Source: Rhodopirellula baltica SH 1 (GTDB lineage: Bacteria; Planctomycetota; Planctomycetia; Pirellulales; Pirellulaceae). Taken from it: 64,000 nucleotides of DNA. Below are positions 41,514 to 50,753 of the stretch, piece after piece (positions within the stretch are counted from its first letter, which is position 1; every line of letters starts with the position of its first letter). The translations under genes were made by a program, and so were the position numbers. The notes below the pieces were generated by a model that worked only from the letters and a program-made list of their open reading frames with translations, was not told the origin of the DNA and did no database searches. The stretch lies in contig NC_005027.1 of assembly GCF_000196115.1 (NCBI RefSeq), forward strand, positions 1,116,001 to 1,180,000, in the 5' to 3' direction.

Positions 41514-43070
41514 TCACGACTTTTCAGGCAAACTGGTTTGGTACACATGGACATCTTGCTGCGGGAAGGGGATGGAAATCCCAGCGGCGTCGAACCGACG
41601 CTTCACCTCCCGAGTGACATCCGTCTTTACCTTCCACCAGTCGGATGTCGCCGCCCAAGGACGACAAACGATGTTCACCGAAGAATCCGCTAGGGCATGG
41701 GTGACGACGACCGGTTCCGGTTCTTCCAACACCAAGTCATGGCTTTTGACCACATCGGCAATGATCTCTTCCGCTTGCTCAAAGTCATCGCTGTAGCCGA
41801 TCCCAAATTCCATATCAACGCGACGCTTGTCATTGGCGGTGATGTTGGTGATCACGTTGTTCCAGATTTCGTTGTTGGGAACGTAGATCGTTTGGTTGTC
41901 GAAAGTGTGAAAGGTCGTCGAAACCAGATTCATTTGGTGAACGGTTCCGGTGACCCCACCCGCGTTGACGACATGCCCCACATCAAACGGACGGTTGATC
42001 AAGATCATCAGTCCACTGGCAAAGTTGCTGAGCGTGTCCTGCAACGCCAAACCGACGACCAATCCCGTTGCACCGATCGCTGCCAGAATTGGCGTGATGT
42101 CCACTTCCAATGCCGTCAGCGCCACGGCAAATCCAACGGCGAGAAAGACGTTCCGGATCGTGTTGGCAATCAACCGCTCGGCAAGTTGTGAGAGGCGAAT
42201 CTTCCGGTCCAAAAGCCAGTTCACTCCCCCGGACAAGACCTTGGAGACCAGGTACGCAACGACCAAGATCAGAATAAACTTGACGATGTTCCATGCCCAA
42301 CGCTGCCCACCTTCTTTGGATACAAACCAACCAACGACGGTGGACCAAGCGGCTTCGGCATCCGTCGTGTCAAGTTCTACGCCGGACACGGCTGCGATGT
42401 ACTTGCGGTAACTTTCGGCCTCTCCGCCTTTGGCTTCCCATGAATCTAGAACGATCGTAAACCGATCACTGAGCGAGGTGCGTTCGTCTTGCAAAACCGT
42501 GATGTCTTCGAGCAAATCAGTTTTCAGTTTGGCAGCCGTTTCGGTCGACTGCGCCGTTTCCGATGTGTCCTCGGCGGACGGTTCGCCCCCTTCGTCTGCT
42601 TCCGGAAGCTGCTCTTCTGAACGGTCAATGACATCCACCCCAGTGCTTTCACGAGCCGCCTGCGTGACCGTTTCCTCGGCCTTCTTCGCGACCTCGTCTC
42701 CAAGCTTTTTGACCTGTTCAGCTTCCGCCAGCGACCTGCTGGCTTCTTCTTCACTTTCAGCAGCCAATGCGTCGCTGGTCTTTCTCACCCCAAGCTTGGC
42801 GACCGCGATCTGACGTGCTTTCGCTTTCAGCAATTCGAACCAAGCGTCGGCTTCGACAGCCAATTCGTCCTGCGTCAACGGCTTGACCATCACCCGAAGG
42901 CTGTCCATCGGGACGTTGGGATCCGCCGTGGTGACGGGCGCCGTTTTGGGCTGGTCCGATTCCTGTGCAACGACTGGCAGACCGCTGACCCAGAGCGTGA
43001 TCAAAGCGACAATACTAAACGCGAGAGCCGAGGGCGTTCGGGAGAGAATGCGATGGGTTGCCTGACACAT
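41514..43070 (-). CDS. MscS-family mechanosensitive channel with long periplasmic N-terminus
   Basis: A 518-residue protein. The signal peptide is IVALITLWVSGLPVVAQES. Residues ~40-200 are helical and coiled-coil rich, with an acidic EQLPEADEGGEPSAEDTSET linker. The channel core begins near residue 270: IVKFILILVVAYLVSKVLSG, LIANTIRNVFLAVGFAVALT, then the pore helix AAIGATGLVVGLALQDTLSN-FASGLMILINRPFDVGHVVN, the MscS signature. The C-terminal beta domain follows (NNEIWNNVITNITANDKRRV). MscS channels release solutes on hypo-osmotic shock. ATG at 43070 is preferred to 43097 because it precedes the signal peptide. Alone on the minus strand. Confidence 0.93.
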   Translation of the reverse strand: MCQATHRILSRTPSALAFSIVALITLWVSGLPVVAQESDQPKTAPVTTADPNVPMDSLRVMVKPLTQDELAVEADAWFELLKAKARQIAVAKLGVRKTSDALAAESEEEASRSLAEAEQVKKLGDEVAKKAEETVTQAARESTGVDVIDRSEEQLPEADEGGEPSAEDTSETAQSTETAAKLKTDLLEDITVLQDERTSLSDRFTIVLDSWEAKGGEAESYRKYIAAVSGVELDTTDAEAAWSTVVGWFVSKEGGQRWAWNIVKFILILVVAYLVSKVLSGGVNWLLDRKIRLSQLAERLIANTIRNVFLAVGFAVALTALEVDITPILAAIGATGLVVGLALQDTLSNFASGLMILINRPFDVGHVVNAGGVTGTVHQMNLVSTTFHTFDNQTIYVPNNEIWNNVITNITANDKRRVDMEFGIGYSDDFEQAEEIIADVVKSHDLVLEEPEPVVVTHALADSSVNIVCRPWAATSDWWKVKTDVTREVKRRFDAAGISIPFPQQDVHVYQTSLPEKS

Positions 43071-43285
43071 GAGACATGGCTCCTCAGGATGGAACAAAGA
43101 CGATCGAACGAATGCGGGAAGAACGCGAATACCCTAACGCTGTCGCGCAGATTCATGAAGAGTTGCCCGAACAATTGCAGGATTGGCGAGCCATTGTTTG
43201 CCTTGCAATCTCACGTCACTGCCGGACAATGCCGAGCCTTGTTTACTCGAATAAGATTTCTTCCAGAAAATGAAGGCCCAGATGC

Positions 43286-44347
43286 ATGGTCGCACAGCAG
43301 CACTTTTTTCATGAATCCATCTGGTCAATCCTGGCGATTGTGTTGGCAATGTCAGCCTCCACCGCATTGGCCTGCACTCGCATTCTGTGGAATACCAATG
43401 GCGTTCTGACCGTTGCCGGACGGACAATGGATTGGGCGGAATCAACAGAACCCAGGCTGCATGTCTTCCCGAGAGGCATGCACCGAAATGGGGGTCGAGT
43501 CGGACCGCTTGATCTCGGTGATGAGAATCCACTCACCTGGATGTCTCGCTATGGATCGGTCGTAGTTTCCGCATACGGCTTGGCATCTGTCGACGGCTTG
43601 AACGAAAAGGGACTCGCCATGCACTTGCTATTCCTGACCGCCACCGACTACGGGCCGCGAAATCCTGAGAAAGCTGGCCTCCAGGCGGGCCTTTGGGGAC
43701 AGTACTTGCTAGACAACGCTGCCACGGTGGAAGAAGCCCTGGAGAGAATGAAAGACGTTCAACCAATCATGGTCGAGCATGCCGGTTTCAAGTCGTCGCT
43801 TCACTTAGCAATCGAAGATGCATCAGGAGATTCCGCGATCATCGAATACGTCGATGGCCAGCCAAAAATCTATCATGGATCCGAACATCAAGTGGTGACC
43901 AATGATCCGCCCTACGATGAACAACTCATTGAGTTGGAGAAGTGGGATTTCGCGAATGCGACACGCCAAACCCCGCTGCCCGGCAACGTCAATCCAATTG
44001 ATCGCTTCGTGCGAGCCAACTATTTCTTGAAGACGCTTCGCAAACCCGAGGGAGAACGAGAAGCAATCGCCACGACACTGTCGCTCGCCCGAAACGCGTC
44101 GGTGCCGTTCAACGCGCCCTACAAAACACCTGGAACGATCTACGACACAGAATACCGCACCGTCGTGAACCTTGATTCCAGACGTTTCTTCTTTGAGCTG
44201 ACAACGAGCCCCAACGTCATTTGGGTGAACCTGGAGGACTTGGCTCTTTCTCCAGGCTCCCCGGTTCTTACGCTCAACCCAGATAACATTCATCTGTCAG
44301 GCAATGTGAACAAAGACTTCACACCCGTGGCTGAACCTCCGTTCTAA
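43286..44347 (+). CDS. Exported choloylglycine hydrolase/penicillin V acylase-family amidase
   Basis: A 353-residue Ntn-hydrolase. The signal peptide WSILAIVLAMSASTALA is followed directly by Cys30, the N-terminal nucleophile released on cleavage, in CTRILWNTNGVLTVAGRTMDW. Other family positions: GLASVDGLNEKGLAMHLLFL, HLAIEDASGDSAIIEYVDG, VVTNDPPYDEQL (Asn region) and the arginine in NASVPFNAPYKTPGTIYDTEYRT. Family members cleave linear amides such as bile-salt conjugates, penicillin V or acyl-homoserine lactones; for a marine planctomycete the substrate is open. Located in the periplasm. Confidence 0.9.
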   Translation: MVAQQHFFHESIWSILAIVLAMSASTALACTRILWNTNGVLTVAGRTMDWAESTEPRLHVFPRGMHRNGGRVGPLDLGDENPLTWMSRYGSVVVSAYGLASVDGLNEKGLAMHLLFLTATDYGPRNPEKAGLQAGLWGQYLLDNAATVEEALERMKDVQPIMVEHAGFKSSLHLAIEDASGDSAIIEYVDGQPKIYHGSEHQVVTNDPPYDEQLIELEKWDFANATRQTPLPGNVNPIDRFVRANYFLKTLRKPEGEREAIATTLSLARNASVPFNAPYKTPGTIYDTEYRTVVNLDSRRFFFELTTSPNVIWVNLEDLALSPGSPVLTLNPDNIHLSGNVNKDFTPVAEPPF

Positions 44348-44496
44348 GAACCACGGGAACCACAAGTGACCTAGCGGAAGGGCGCGAGCTCTCCGGTTCC
44401 TCACCGGGCGGCTTGCGACACAACGCCAACATCGTCACTTGTTGTTCACGCGTTGCGAAAGCAGGCACCCGTGAAAGCTTGCTTTCCAGCAAGGTC

Positions 44497-45396
44497 TCAC
44501 AAGCAAATCAGCTCTTCCTGTCGATGACTGACAGGAACATCCAAGTTCCGAAGTCGCGAAATGATCTCGCCGCAGAGTTCTCGATAACGGGCCGCGAATT
44601 GTCGTCCGTACTTCGCATCGCAGTTCGTTTGCGAGTTGCTCAGTTCGCGTGGGTCGACCGCCCGAGCCAATTGAGCCGCGTTGGGAATGACTGATTCAAA
44701 TGGTGTGGGCAGCATCGAATAGGGTTCCGCAACCATTGCGCGGTGCAGCGGTGTTTGCTGGCGGTACAACGTCCAGAGCGTTCCTAGCGTCTCGACGCGA
44801 AAACGCTTGAGTCGATCAACCAAGTTCGCAGATCCTCGCACAGACAACTGGTCCGGGATCGATGGGATCACGCATCCATCCGCAATCCGCAAGAACATTT
44901 TGACTTGCATCGCAATGCTGGGTGGGCAGTCCACGATGACGAAGTCATACAGTTCGTTGAGCCACTTCTTCGCACCTGGCATTTGTTTCTTGATCTGCGT
45001 GAACAATTCTCTCTCGGTTTGAAACAAGCCCGCACGACGCTTGGATCGAAACGCATTGCTGTAGAAATCGTCAATTCGAAACGAACATGGGATCACATCC
45101 AGGAAGTCATGGACGGTCGCAACATTGGATGTTTCTTGTGCGATGAAGGATCTCAAGTCGTCGACTTCGAAGTCTGGATCGCACATCTCTAGAAAGACGT
45201 CGTGCAGCGTGCGTTTGCGATTCTCGCACTGGAGCATTCTCGTTTGGCCCAGCAACAATTCGCCGGCCATGCTCTGATGATCCGCATCGATCACCAAAGT
45301 CTTGTACCTTTCCTCCGCCAGAGTTTCCGCAATGGCAACCGTCGAAGCGGTCTTTCCAACTCCACCTTTGAGATTGATCATCAATAGAACAGGCAT
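44497..45396 (-). CDS. Orphan ParA/MinD-type ATPase
   Basis: A 299-residue P-loop ATPase. The deviant Walker A is NLKGGVGKTASTVAIAETLA (residues 8-27), Walker A' is VIDADHQSMAGELLLG, and the Walker B-like YDFVIVDCPPSIAMQVKMFL follows. VIPSIPDQLSVRGSANLVDR is the partition-type segment. ParA proteins use ATP-driven DNA or membrane binding to position cargo. No parB or cargo gene and no parS-like repeats are adjacent, and the protein is longer than minimal ParA, so the cargo is unknown. Confidence 0.88.
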   Translation of the reverse strand: MPVLLMINLKGGVGKTASTVAIAETLAEERYKTLVIDADHQSMAGELLLGQTRMLQCENRKRTLHDVFLEMCDPDFEVDDLRSFIAQETSNVATVHDFLDVIPCSFRIDDFYSNAFRSKRRAGLFQTERELFTQIKKQMPGAKKWLNELYDFVIVDCPPSIAMQVKMFLRIADGCVIPSIPDQLSVRGSANLVDRLKRFRVETLGTLWTLYRQQTPLHRAMVAEPYSMLPTPFESVIPNAAQLARAVDPRELSNSQTNCDAKYGRQFAARYRELCGEIISRLRNLDVPVSHRQEELICL

Positions 45397-45607
45397 GGGC
45401 TTTCAATGGTTCGAGGGTTCGGGATCGCCTAGCGGAAGCAGCACCCGAGAGGGGCACTGATCCACTCAACAATTCAACATAAACTCACGCATGCTCAAAC
45501 CGAGCGTTCGAAAAGCCGGCTCTTTCGTCTTCCGGGGCATCAAAGCTCGCCCAATCATGCCAACCGCTTTGCCACGTTGATTGCACAACGTCGTCAAAAC
45601 CGATCCT

Positions 45608-46279
45608 TCATCGGTCGTAGATTCGACGCAAATCGTCCGGGGATGCACCTTGGGAAAACGCGCGTTGGATTCGCCAGTTCAGCAAGGTTTGACGGACAAC
45701 TCCTCGCTGCTGCCATCGTCTTGCGTCGACTCCAACTGGGCCGGCCAGCACCATTGCGGGCGTGATCTTGCGAAGTTCAGCTGACAACATCACGTCTTCC
45801 ATCAGGCTCACGGCGGCGAATCCACCTACCTGTTGATACACATCGCGGCGAACGAACATTGCTTGGTCACCAAACACGTTGGATCTCGCGCGAGCTCGCC
45901 AGGCGTTCCCCCATTCCAACGAACGGTACCGCCATCCGTCCGCGTCGATGTGTTGGCGGAACCCACCCCAAACTGGCCAACCCGCGTTTCGCAGTTGTTC
46001 GAGTGCATCGGTTGGCAAACGATTGTCCGCGTGTAGAAACAGCAGCATTTCCCCGGTCGCTAGCTCGGCTGCCGCACGCAACTGCACGCCACGTCCCGGC
46101 GGAGCATCTATACAGCGCACGCGAGGGTCGCTCAGGGATTCGACAATTTCGCAAGTCCGATCGCCGCTGCCACCATCGCTCACGACCACTTCTGCGGCAC
46201 CGCAACTCAACGCAGATTCAATGCACGCCTCGATGTTGGCGGCTTCGTTCCAGGTCGGCACGATGATACTGACTTTCAT
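45608..46279 (-). CDS. Family 2 glycosyltransferase (TIGR04283-like)
   Basis: A 223-residue GT-A fold enzyme without membrane helices. It begins MKVSIIVPTWNEAANIEACI, with the nucleotide-binding VVVSDGGSGDRTCEIVES, the GRGVQLRAAAELATGEMLLF-LHADNRLP stretch (DxD equivalent HAD), and SLMEDVMLSAELRKI near the catalytic site. The GRGxQ...LFLHAD pattern is the one seen in the small TIGR04283 glycosyltransferases. Donor and acceptor are unknown. It is 50 bases from the LptF-like gene and on the same strand. Confidence 0.92.
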   Translation of the reverse strand: MKVSIIVPTWNEAANIEACIESALSCGAAEVVVSDGGSGDRTCEIVESLSDPRVRCIDAPPGRGVQLRAAAELATGEMLLFLHADNRLPTDALEQLRNAGWPVWGGFRQHIDADGWRYRSLEWGNAWRARARSNVFGDQAMFVRRDVYQQVGGFAAVSLMEDVMLSAELRKITPAMVLAGPVGVDARRWQQRGVVRQTLLNWRIQRAFSQGASPDDLRRIYDR

Positions 46280-46330
46280 CGTCGGCTTGCCAACTCAATG
46301 GCGGCAATCACGTTCGGTAAACCGGTTCGT

Positions 46331-47713
46331 TCAGACTGTTTGAACATGGCGGTAGCGTGAGTACGCCAGCGGTCCAATGATCAGCAGCGGGATCCATGCT
46401 GCGATGCCGGGTGTGACCATCGTTGTGCTGCCACCCAGGGCGCTCGCGATGGTTTTCAATGCGAAGAATGCGATGATCAATCCCACGGCGGAGCCAATCA
46501 ACACGAACAGTTTGCGTCCGCGGCGGTTGACCACCATCGGCAAGACCAGCAGGATCAAAGCGAAATCGAGCGGTGCTCGGACGATTCGTTCGTGCGTTGT
46601 CGTTCGCAGCGCCATGCTGCTGTGCACGGCCGGATTGCGAACTCTTCCGGCCAACTCCATGACGGATGCCAGTTTCGTGGCGGTGTCTTGAGTCTGCAAC
46701 ATGTTGGGGTGAATGCTGGTGACGACAAAGCATTCCGTCGGTCCCAACCATGGTTGATCGGCTGGCGTGAATATCACCAAATCTTCTCGCGAAGAAAGTC
46801 CCGCCGAAGGGACGCTGTTAGGTTGTTCCGGTCGACGAACACCCTGCAACAAATAACCGGTGACGTCTGGCATTCCCGCTCGGCTGGCCAAATCAGTCCA
46901 GCTGCTTCGTTTGCCATCGATGCCGGAAGGAGTTGCTGGTGTCGACGTCGATTGCGGCGAAGCGGTGTCGGAACCAGTGGGCTCAGTCGGTCCCATTTCC
47001 GTCCGCCATTCTGCCATCGCCTCGGGGTCCCACCAAATCGCTTCGCGGGCGAGCAAAACGTCTCCAAATCCAGCGTATTCGCTGTAGAGCCGAAAGTTTG
47101 GACGCGAAATGACTCGCCCGAGCGTCCGCAATTTGTCACCTTCGATCAGAATCCCGGAGGATTGATCGTATGTTGGCATGACCGCTTGTTCGATGTCACC
47201 GGACAGGTTTTTCGCTTTCATCGTCAATGAATCGCGAAAACGGGGAATCACCCATTCGCGATTGGCTAACTGGACCGAGATGATTGCCAACGACGCGATG
47301 ATCATCGGCCGGAGGATACGTCCGTGGGAAACTCCCGCGGACAAAGTTGCGGTCAGTTCTCCCGTTCGCCGCAGCCAACCGGCAGTGAAGAGGAACGCCA
47401 TCAGCGTGATGATGGTGCCCGTCATGTCGAAAAGCAGCAGCAAATATGGTCCATAGAACTTGGCCAGGACCAGCGGCAATGAGTCGCCGACTTTCGATTG
47501 CGCAATCAGGTCATCCATCGCCGTGAAGGCGTGAAACACGATGAAGATGCCCGCCAACGACAAAAAGCACACACAAACGGTGCGCAAGAAGAGGATCAGG
47601 ACATAGCGATCGATCTGGGTCACGATGCGGCGGGCAAGGTCAGTGAGGCGAACCGGCTTTTGAGAGCAAGGTCTCGAAAGGTTGGGGAACTTGGGAAAAC
47701 GGATATCTCCCAT
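46331..47713 (-). CDS. LptF/LptG-family permease (YjgP/YjgQ)
   Basis: A 460-residue permease of the lipopolysaccharide export system. N-terminal helices: YVLILFLRTVCVCFLSLAGI and LLLLFDMTGTIITLMAFLFT, with AGWLRRTGELTATLSAGVSH, the coupling-helix region for LptB. A large periplasmic domain follows, with an extra low-complexity insert (EPTGSDTASPQSTSTPATPS) near residue ~255. The C-terminal helices are PLDFALILLVLPMVVNRRGR, KLFVLIGSAVGLIIAFFALK and ITPGIAAWIPLLIIGPLAYS-like. Only one permease gene is present here; its partner must be elsewhere. It supports an outer membrane with LPS-like lipids. Confidence 0.9.
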   Translation of the reverse strand: MGDIRFPKFPNLSRPCSQKPVRLTDLARRIVTQIDRYVLILFLRTVCVCFLSLAGIFIVFHAFTAMDDLIAQSKVGDSLPLVLAKFYGPYLLLLFDMTGTIITLMAFLFTAGWLRRTGELTATLSAGVSHGRILRPMIIASLAIISVQLANREWVIPRFRDSLTMKAKNLSGDIEQAVMPTYDQSSGILIEGDKLRTLGRVISRPNFRLYSEYAGFGDVLLAREAIWWDPEAMAEWRTEMGPTEPTGSDTASPQSTSTPATPSGIDGKRSSWTDLASRAGMPDVTGYLLQGVRRPEQPNSVPSAGLSSREDLVIFTPADQPWLGPTECFVVTSIHPNMLQTQDTATKLASVMELAGRVRNPAVHSSMALRTTTHERIVRAPLDFALILLVLPMVVNRRGRKLFVLIGSAVGLIIAFFALKTIASALGGSTTMVTPGIAAWIPLLIIGPLAYSRYRHVQTV

Positions 47714-47775
47714 CCCATCTCACCATCGCATCCAACCCGTCGACGCCTCAAGATCAATCGCCACGGACTGAAGCT

Positions 47776-48254
47776 GTAGCGCGGTGGTCACCACCGTTGG
47801 TTTGCGCTCGGCTCGCTGGGGGCCCCAGCGAGCTACGGATTGTGCTCGCGCGACGCCGCGGGAATTCGGCGGGGCAGAGTAGAACAATTGTCCCCAATTG
47901 TTCCGTCGAGCAGGTTGGAGCCGCTAGTCGGCTTCGCATTCGCATTTATCGCAATACGCCGTGCATCGCCAGCGAGGCAATCTGTAGCACGGTGGTCACC
48001 ACCGTGAGTTTGCGCTCGGCTCGCTGGGGGCCCCAGCGAGCTACCGGGTGTGCTCGTGCGATGCCGCGGAATTCGGCGGGGCAGAGTAGAACAATTGTCC
48101 CCAATTGTTCCGTCGAGCAGGTTGGAGACGCAGCTCGTCTTCGTATTCGCATTTATCGCGATGCAGCGTGCCTCGTCAGCGAGGCAATCTGTAGCACGGT
48201 GGTCTCCACCGTGAATGCGCACACAGCTCGCTGGGGGGCCCCAGCGAGCTACAT
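47776..48254. repeat. Tandem composite GTAG-hairpin elements, three units
   Basis: Three units begin with GTAG hairpins at 47776, 47984 and 48191 (periods 208 and 207). Each contains GTAGC-CGGTGG-TC-CACCG, an inverted partner GCTCGCTGG...CCAGCGAG-CTAC, and, in units 1 and 2, the GTAG-AACAATTG-TCCC-CAATTGTT hairpin. Unit 3 ends after the second hairpin. The order of parts differs from the copies at 24 and 28 kb. They fill the 577-base gap 47714-48290, which has no gene. Confidence 0.85.
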
Positions 48255-48290
48255 GGTTCGGCAACTTCAGTGATTACTGAGTTGACTCAA

Positions 48291-48905
48291 TCAATCGACC
48301 AGCTGAGCACCGGGTGGCAGTGGATCAGCGTGGATGATCACGTCGCCTTGCGAGTCAACGCGATTCGATTGGTAAGTGGAGCGTGGGCCGAACGAATCAC
48401 CTTGGATCGTGCCACCGTAAGCGTCGACGGGATAACCGCCACCAGGAACGATGGTCTCGCCGTAACCCAGCGTGCCGCTGCCCAAGTAAGGATCGACAGC
48501 ACCCTCGTAGTAACCAGGCATGCCGACGGCATACTCGCTGCCGCATCCGTCACCAACATAGGCTTGCGGTGCGGGGCATGTCGAACAGGTGCCCGCGGAA
48601 GCTTGAGGTGCAGCGTAGGGCACATAAGCAGGTGCGGGTGCATAAACAGGTTGTTGTGGGATCATCGGCGGAGCAGCGACGGCTGGACCGCGATTGAACA
48701 ATCCACAGGATCCCGTGTTGCAACCACCAGCGCTTGGTGCAGGCGGCGGAGCGAACGGGTTGACGGCACGACCGATCGCGCCGACGCGATTGCAAAGGCC
48801 ACAGTTTGCACCACGGCCGAAGAAGAAGTTTCTCATTCCTGAGCAGCCGGTCGAGGTAACCGTGACCGTCACGAGCATCAGGAGCGTTAGAGTTCGGATT
48901 GTCAT
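48291..48905 (-). CDS. Exported lipoprotein-like Pro/Gly/Cys-rich protein
   Basis: A 204-residue protein. MTIRTLTLLMLVTVTVTSTG ends at a lipobox-like TSTGC, so Cys21 is probably lipidated. The mature part is low complexity: FAPPPAPSAGGCNTGSCGLF, YAPAPAYVPYAAPQASAGTC and a final GDVIIHADPLPPGAQLVD. Such planctomycete proteins are thought to be cell-envelope components. ATG at 48905 is chosen because it starts the signal peptide. Function unknown. Confidence 0.75.
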   Translation of the reverse strand: MTIRTLTLLMLVTVTVTSTGCSGMRNFFFGRGANCGLCNRVGAIGRAVNPFAPPPAPSAGGCNTGSCGLFNRGPAVAAPPMIPQQPVYAPAPAYVPYAAPQASAGTCSTCPAPQAYVGDGCGSEYAVGMPGYYEGAVDPYLGSGTLGYGETIVPGGGYPVDAYGGTIQGDSFGPRSTYQSNRVDSQGDVIIHADPLPPGAQLVD

Positions 48906-49185
48906 CAGAGTTTCCTTGACTGGCAAAGCAGGCGGATCGGGCAAGGTGGACCCAAAGGGAAAACCGAGCCTAAACGTTGGCCTTGGCATCAAGACCACTC
49001 AAAAGTAGGACGCTCTGCGTGTTGTGCAAATGCAACACGCTAATTTTGGGCAACAATTTGTTGACAAAACGCCACATCCCACCTTCAGAAGGGCTGTGGT
49101 AGCTTGGATGCCCCGCACGATTCATACGACCCGTTTGATTGTTCGCATGATGCAGCTCCCTTACTTTCACGACCACAAGTCGCTG

Positions 49186-50499
49186 ATGACCGACAACGCC
49201 ATCAGCCGATCATCCGGTTCCTCGATTCGCGTCACCGCGGAACGAACGAAGCTCTTGCGTGTGATCCCGCCTTGGTTGCTCAGCGTCACAGTGTCCTGCA
49301 TGACGCTGTGCTGCGCGATCGTGTCGCAAGCGAATCCTGCTCTCGCGGGCCAGCCGCTTTCGTTTGATACAAGCAGCTTCTCAAAGCCTCTCACTTTGTC
49401 CGCGTCCAGCGATTGGACATCAAGCGAAACGATCGCCGCTCGCGATGTTGCTGAACTCGAACGGGCAGAAGAGATCGAACGACAAGCTGAATTGCAACTG
49501 GACGCGTCAGAGTCGCTGGCGTCCGTCCATCCTGCCGCAGACGCCGTGATTCATCCGTCGTCGATGATTCCATCGGGATCGTTCTCCGTTCCTGCCCCTT
49601 CCAGTTTGCAACAGTGCTTGGCCAGCGATCGATATTGGTTGATCAGCACGCGTCACATCACCAGCACGGCTTGTCGAGCCAACCTGCAGAATCCCAACCT
49701 GCATATCTCGCGGCTGAATCGTTGCGGTCGAGTCACTCCGTCGAGTCTCGATGAATACCTCGCGACGTTTGATCCGGGGCGCCCGCGAGTCATCTACGTG
49801 CATGGCAACCGCCGATCCGCACCCTTGGCCATCGAACGCGGTTTGGATGTTGCTCGCGAGTTGGAATCGAATCGATGCGGCCAGGGACCGATGGATTTTG
49901 TGATTTGGAGTTGGCAGAGCGATCGCGAAACGTTCGCGATCACCGACGCACGAATCAAAGCCGAACGAACCGACGCCCAAGGTTTGTATTTGGCTTGGTT
50001 GTTGCATCGTCACGTGGACGCCGCCCAACCGACAGCGTTGATCGGTTTCAGTTTTGGTGGCCGCATCGTGACAGGCAGTCTTCACGCTTTGGCGGGTGGC
50101 ACGATTGGTCGCCGTCGTTTGAGCGAAGAGCCCGTGATGGCCGCCAACCTCGACGTTGGCTTGTTGGCTCCCGCGATTCAGAGCGATTGGTTGATGCCGC
50201 ACGGGTACCACCGTTTGGCGACTCAAAACATGAATCGTTTGGTTCTGCTGTACAACCAACGCGACGCAATCCTCAAAAACTACTGGCTGCTTTCGCGAAT
50301 TCGTGGCACACGGGCTTTGGGGTACACGGGCCCGACGCGGTTCGCCGCCCGCTACGACGGATCGCCGCTTCCCGTGCGTTCGCGAGACTGTTCGCCCACG
50401 GTCGGCAAGGCTCACTCGGAAGAGGAGTATTACAAGCGATCGTGTTTCGCCGGCCGCGAAATGGCGACGTTGCTGACCAGCAGCATGCAAGTTGATTGA
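49186..50499 (+). CDS. Exported alpha/beta-hydrolase-like protein
   Basis: A ~437-residue protein. Its signal peptide (LLRVIPPWLLSVTVSCMTLC, cleavage near ALA-GQ) lies ~20 residues after ATG 49186; the frame extends upstream to 49024. The C-terminal ~270 residues form an alpha/beta hydrolase fold: RPRVIYVHGNRRSAPLAIER (oxyanion loop), FVIWSWQSDRE, and PTALIGFSFGGRIVTGSLHA with the nucleophile Ser in GFSFGG. A histidine in a late position (EEEYYKRSCF region or TVGKAHSEEE) may complete the triad. The first ~140 mature residues are unstructured or coiled. Substrate unknown. Confidence 0.75.
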   Translation: MTDNAISRSSGSSIRVTAERTKLLRVIPPWLLSVTVSCMTLCCAIVSQANPALAGQPLSFDTSSFSKPLTLSASSDWTSSETIAARDVAELERAEEIERQAELQLDASESLASVHPAADAVIHPSSMIPSGSFSVPAPSSLQQCLASDRYWLISTRHITSTACRANLQNPNLHISRLNRCGRVTPSSLDEYLATFDPGRPRVIYVHGNRRSAPLAIERGLDVARELESNRCGQGPMDFVIWSWQSDRETFAITDARIKAERTDAQGLYLAWLLHRHVDAAQPTALIGFSFGGRIVTGSLHALAGGTIGRRRLSEEPVMAANLDVGLLAPAIQSDWLMPHGYHRLATQNMNRLVLLYNQRDAILKNYWLLSRIRGTRALGYTGPTRFAARYDGSPLPVRSRDCSPTVGKAHSEEEYYKRSCFAGREMATLLTSSMQVD

Positions 50500-50753
50500 C
50501 GGGACCGGGCAAACGCTCACGGGTCGTTGGATTCACGGATTCACCCCTATCGTTCTTACGTCTCTGCTTCGCTGTTCAAATCCCCGCAGGCCGAACAGTT
50601 TGACTAAGCCGATGACTTTGCCTGTTGGTTGCGACGCGCGAAAGTGCGAACGTGTTGTACCGGACCGATCGATCGCGACGATTCGATGGATGTCGCAAAG
50701 GATCTGCGACGTTTACTTCGTTCGGTTTCGCAGGATGCAGTGCCGCCAGTCTC

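Noticed and set aside
47797-48273. Plus and minus frames across the 48-kb repeats
   Set aside because: They exist only because the ~208-base repeat unit happens to lack stops; repeated peptide such as DGTIGDNCSTL simply translates the hairpins.
49507-50520. 337-codon minus-strand frame opposite the hydrolase
   Set aside because: No protein-like features; the plus strand has the GFSFGG nucleophile motif.
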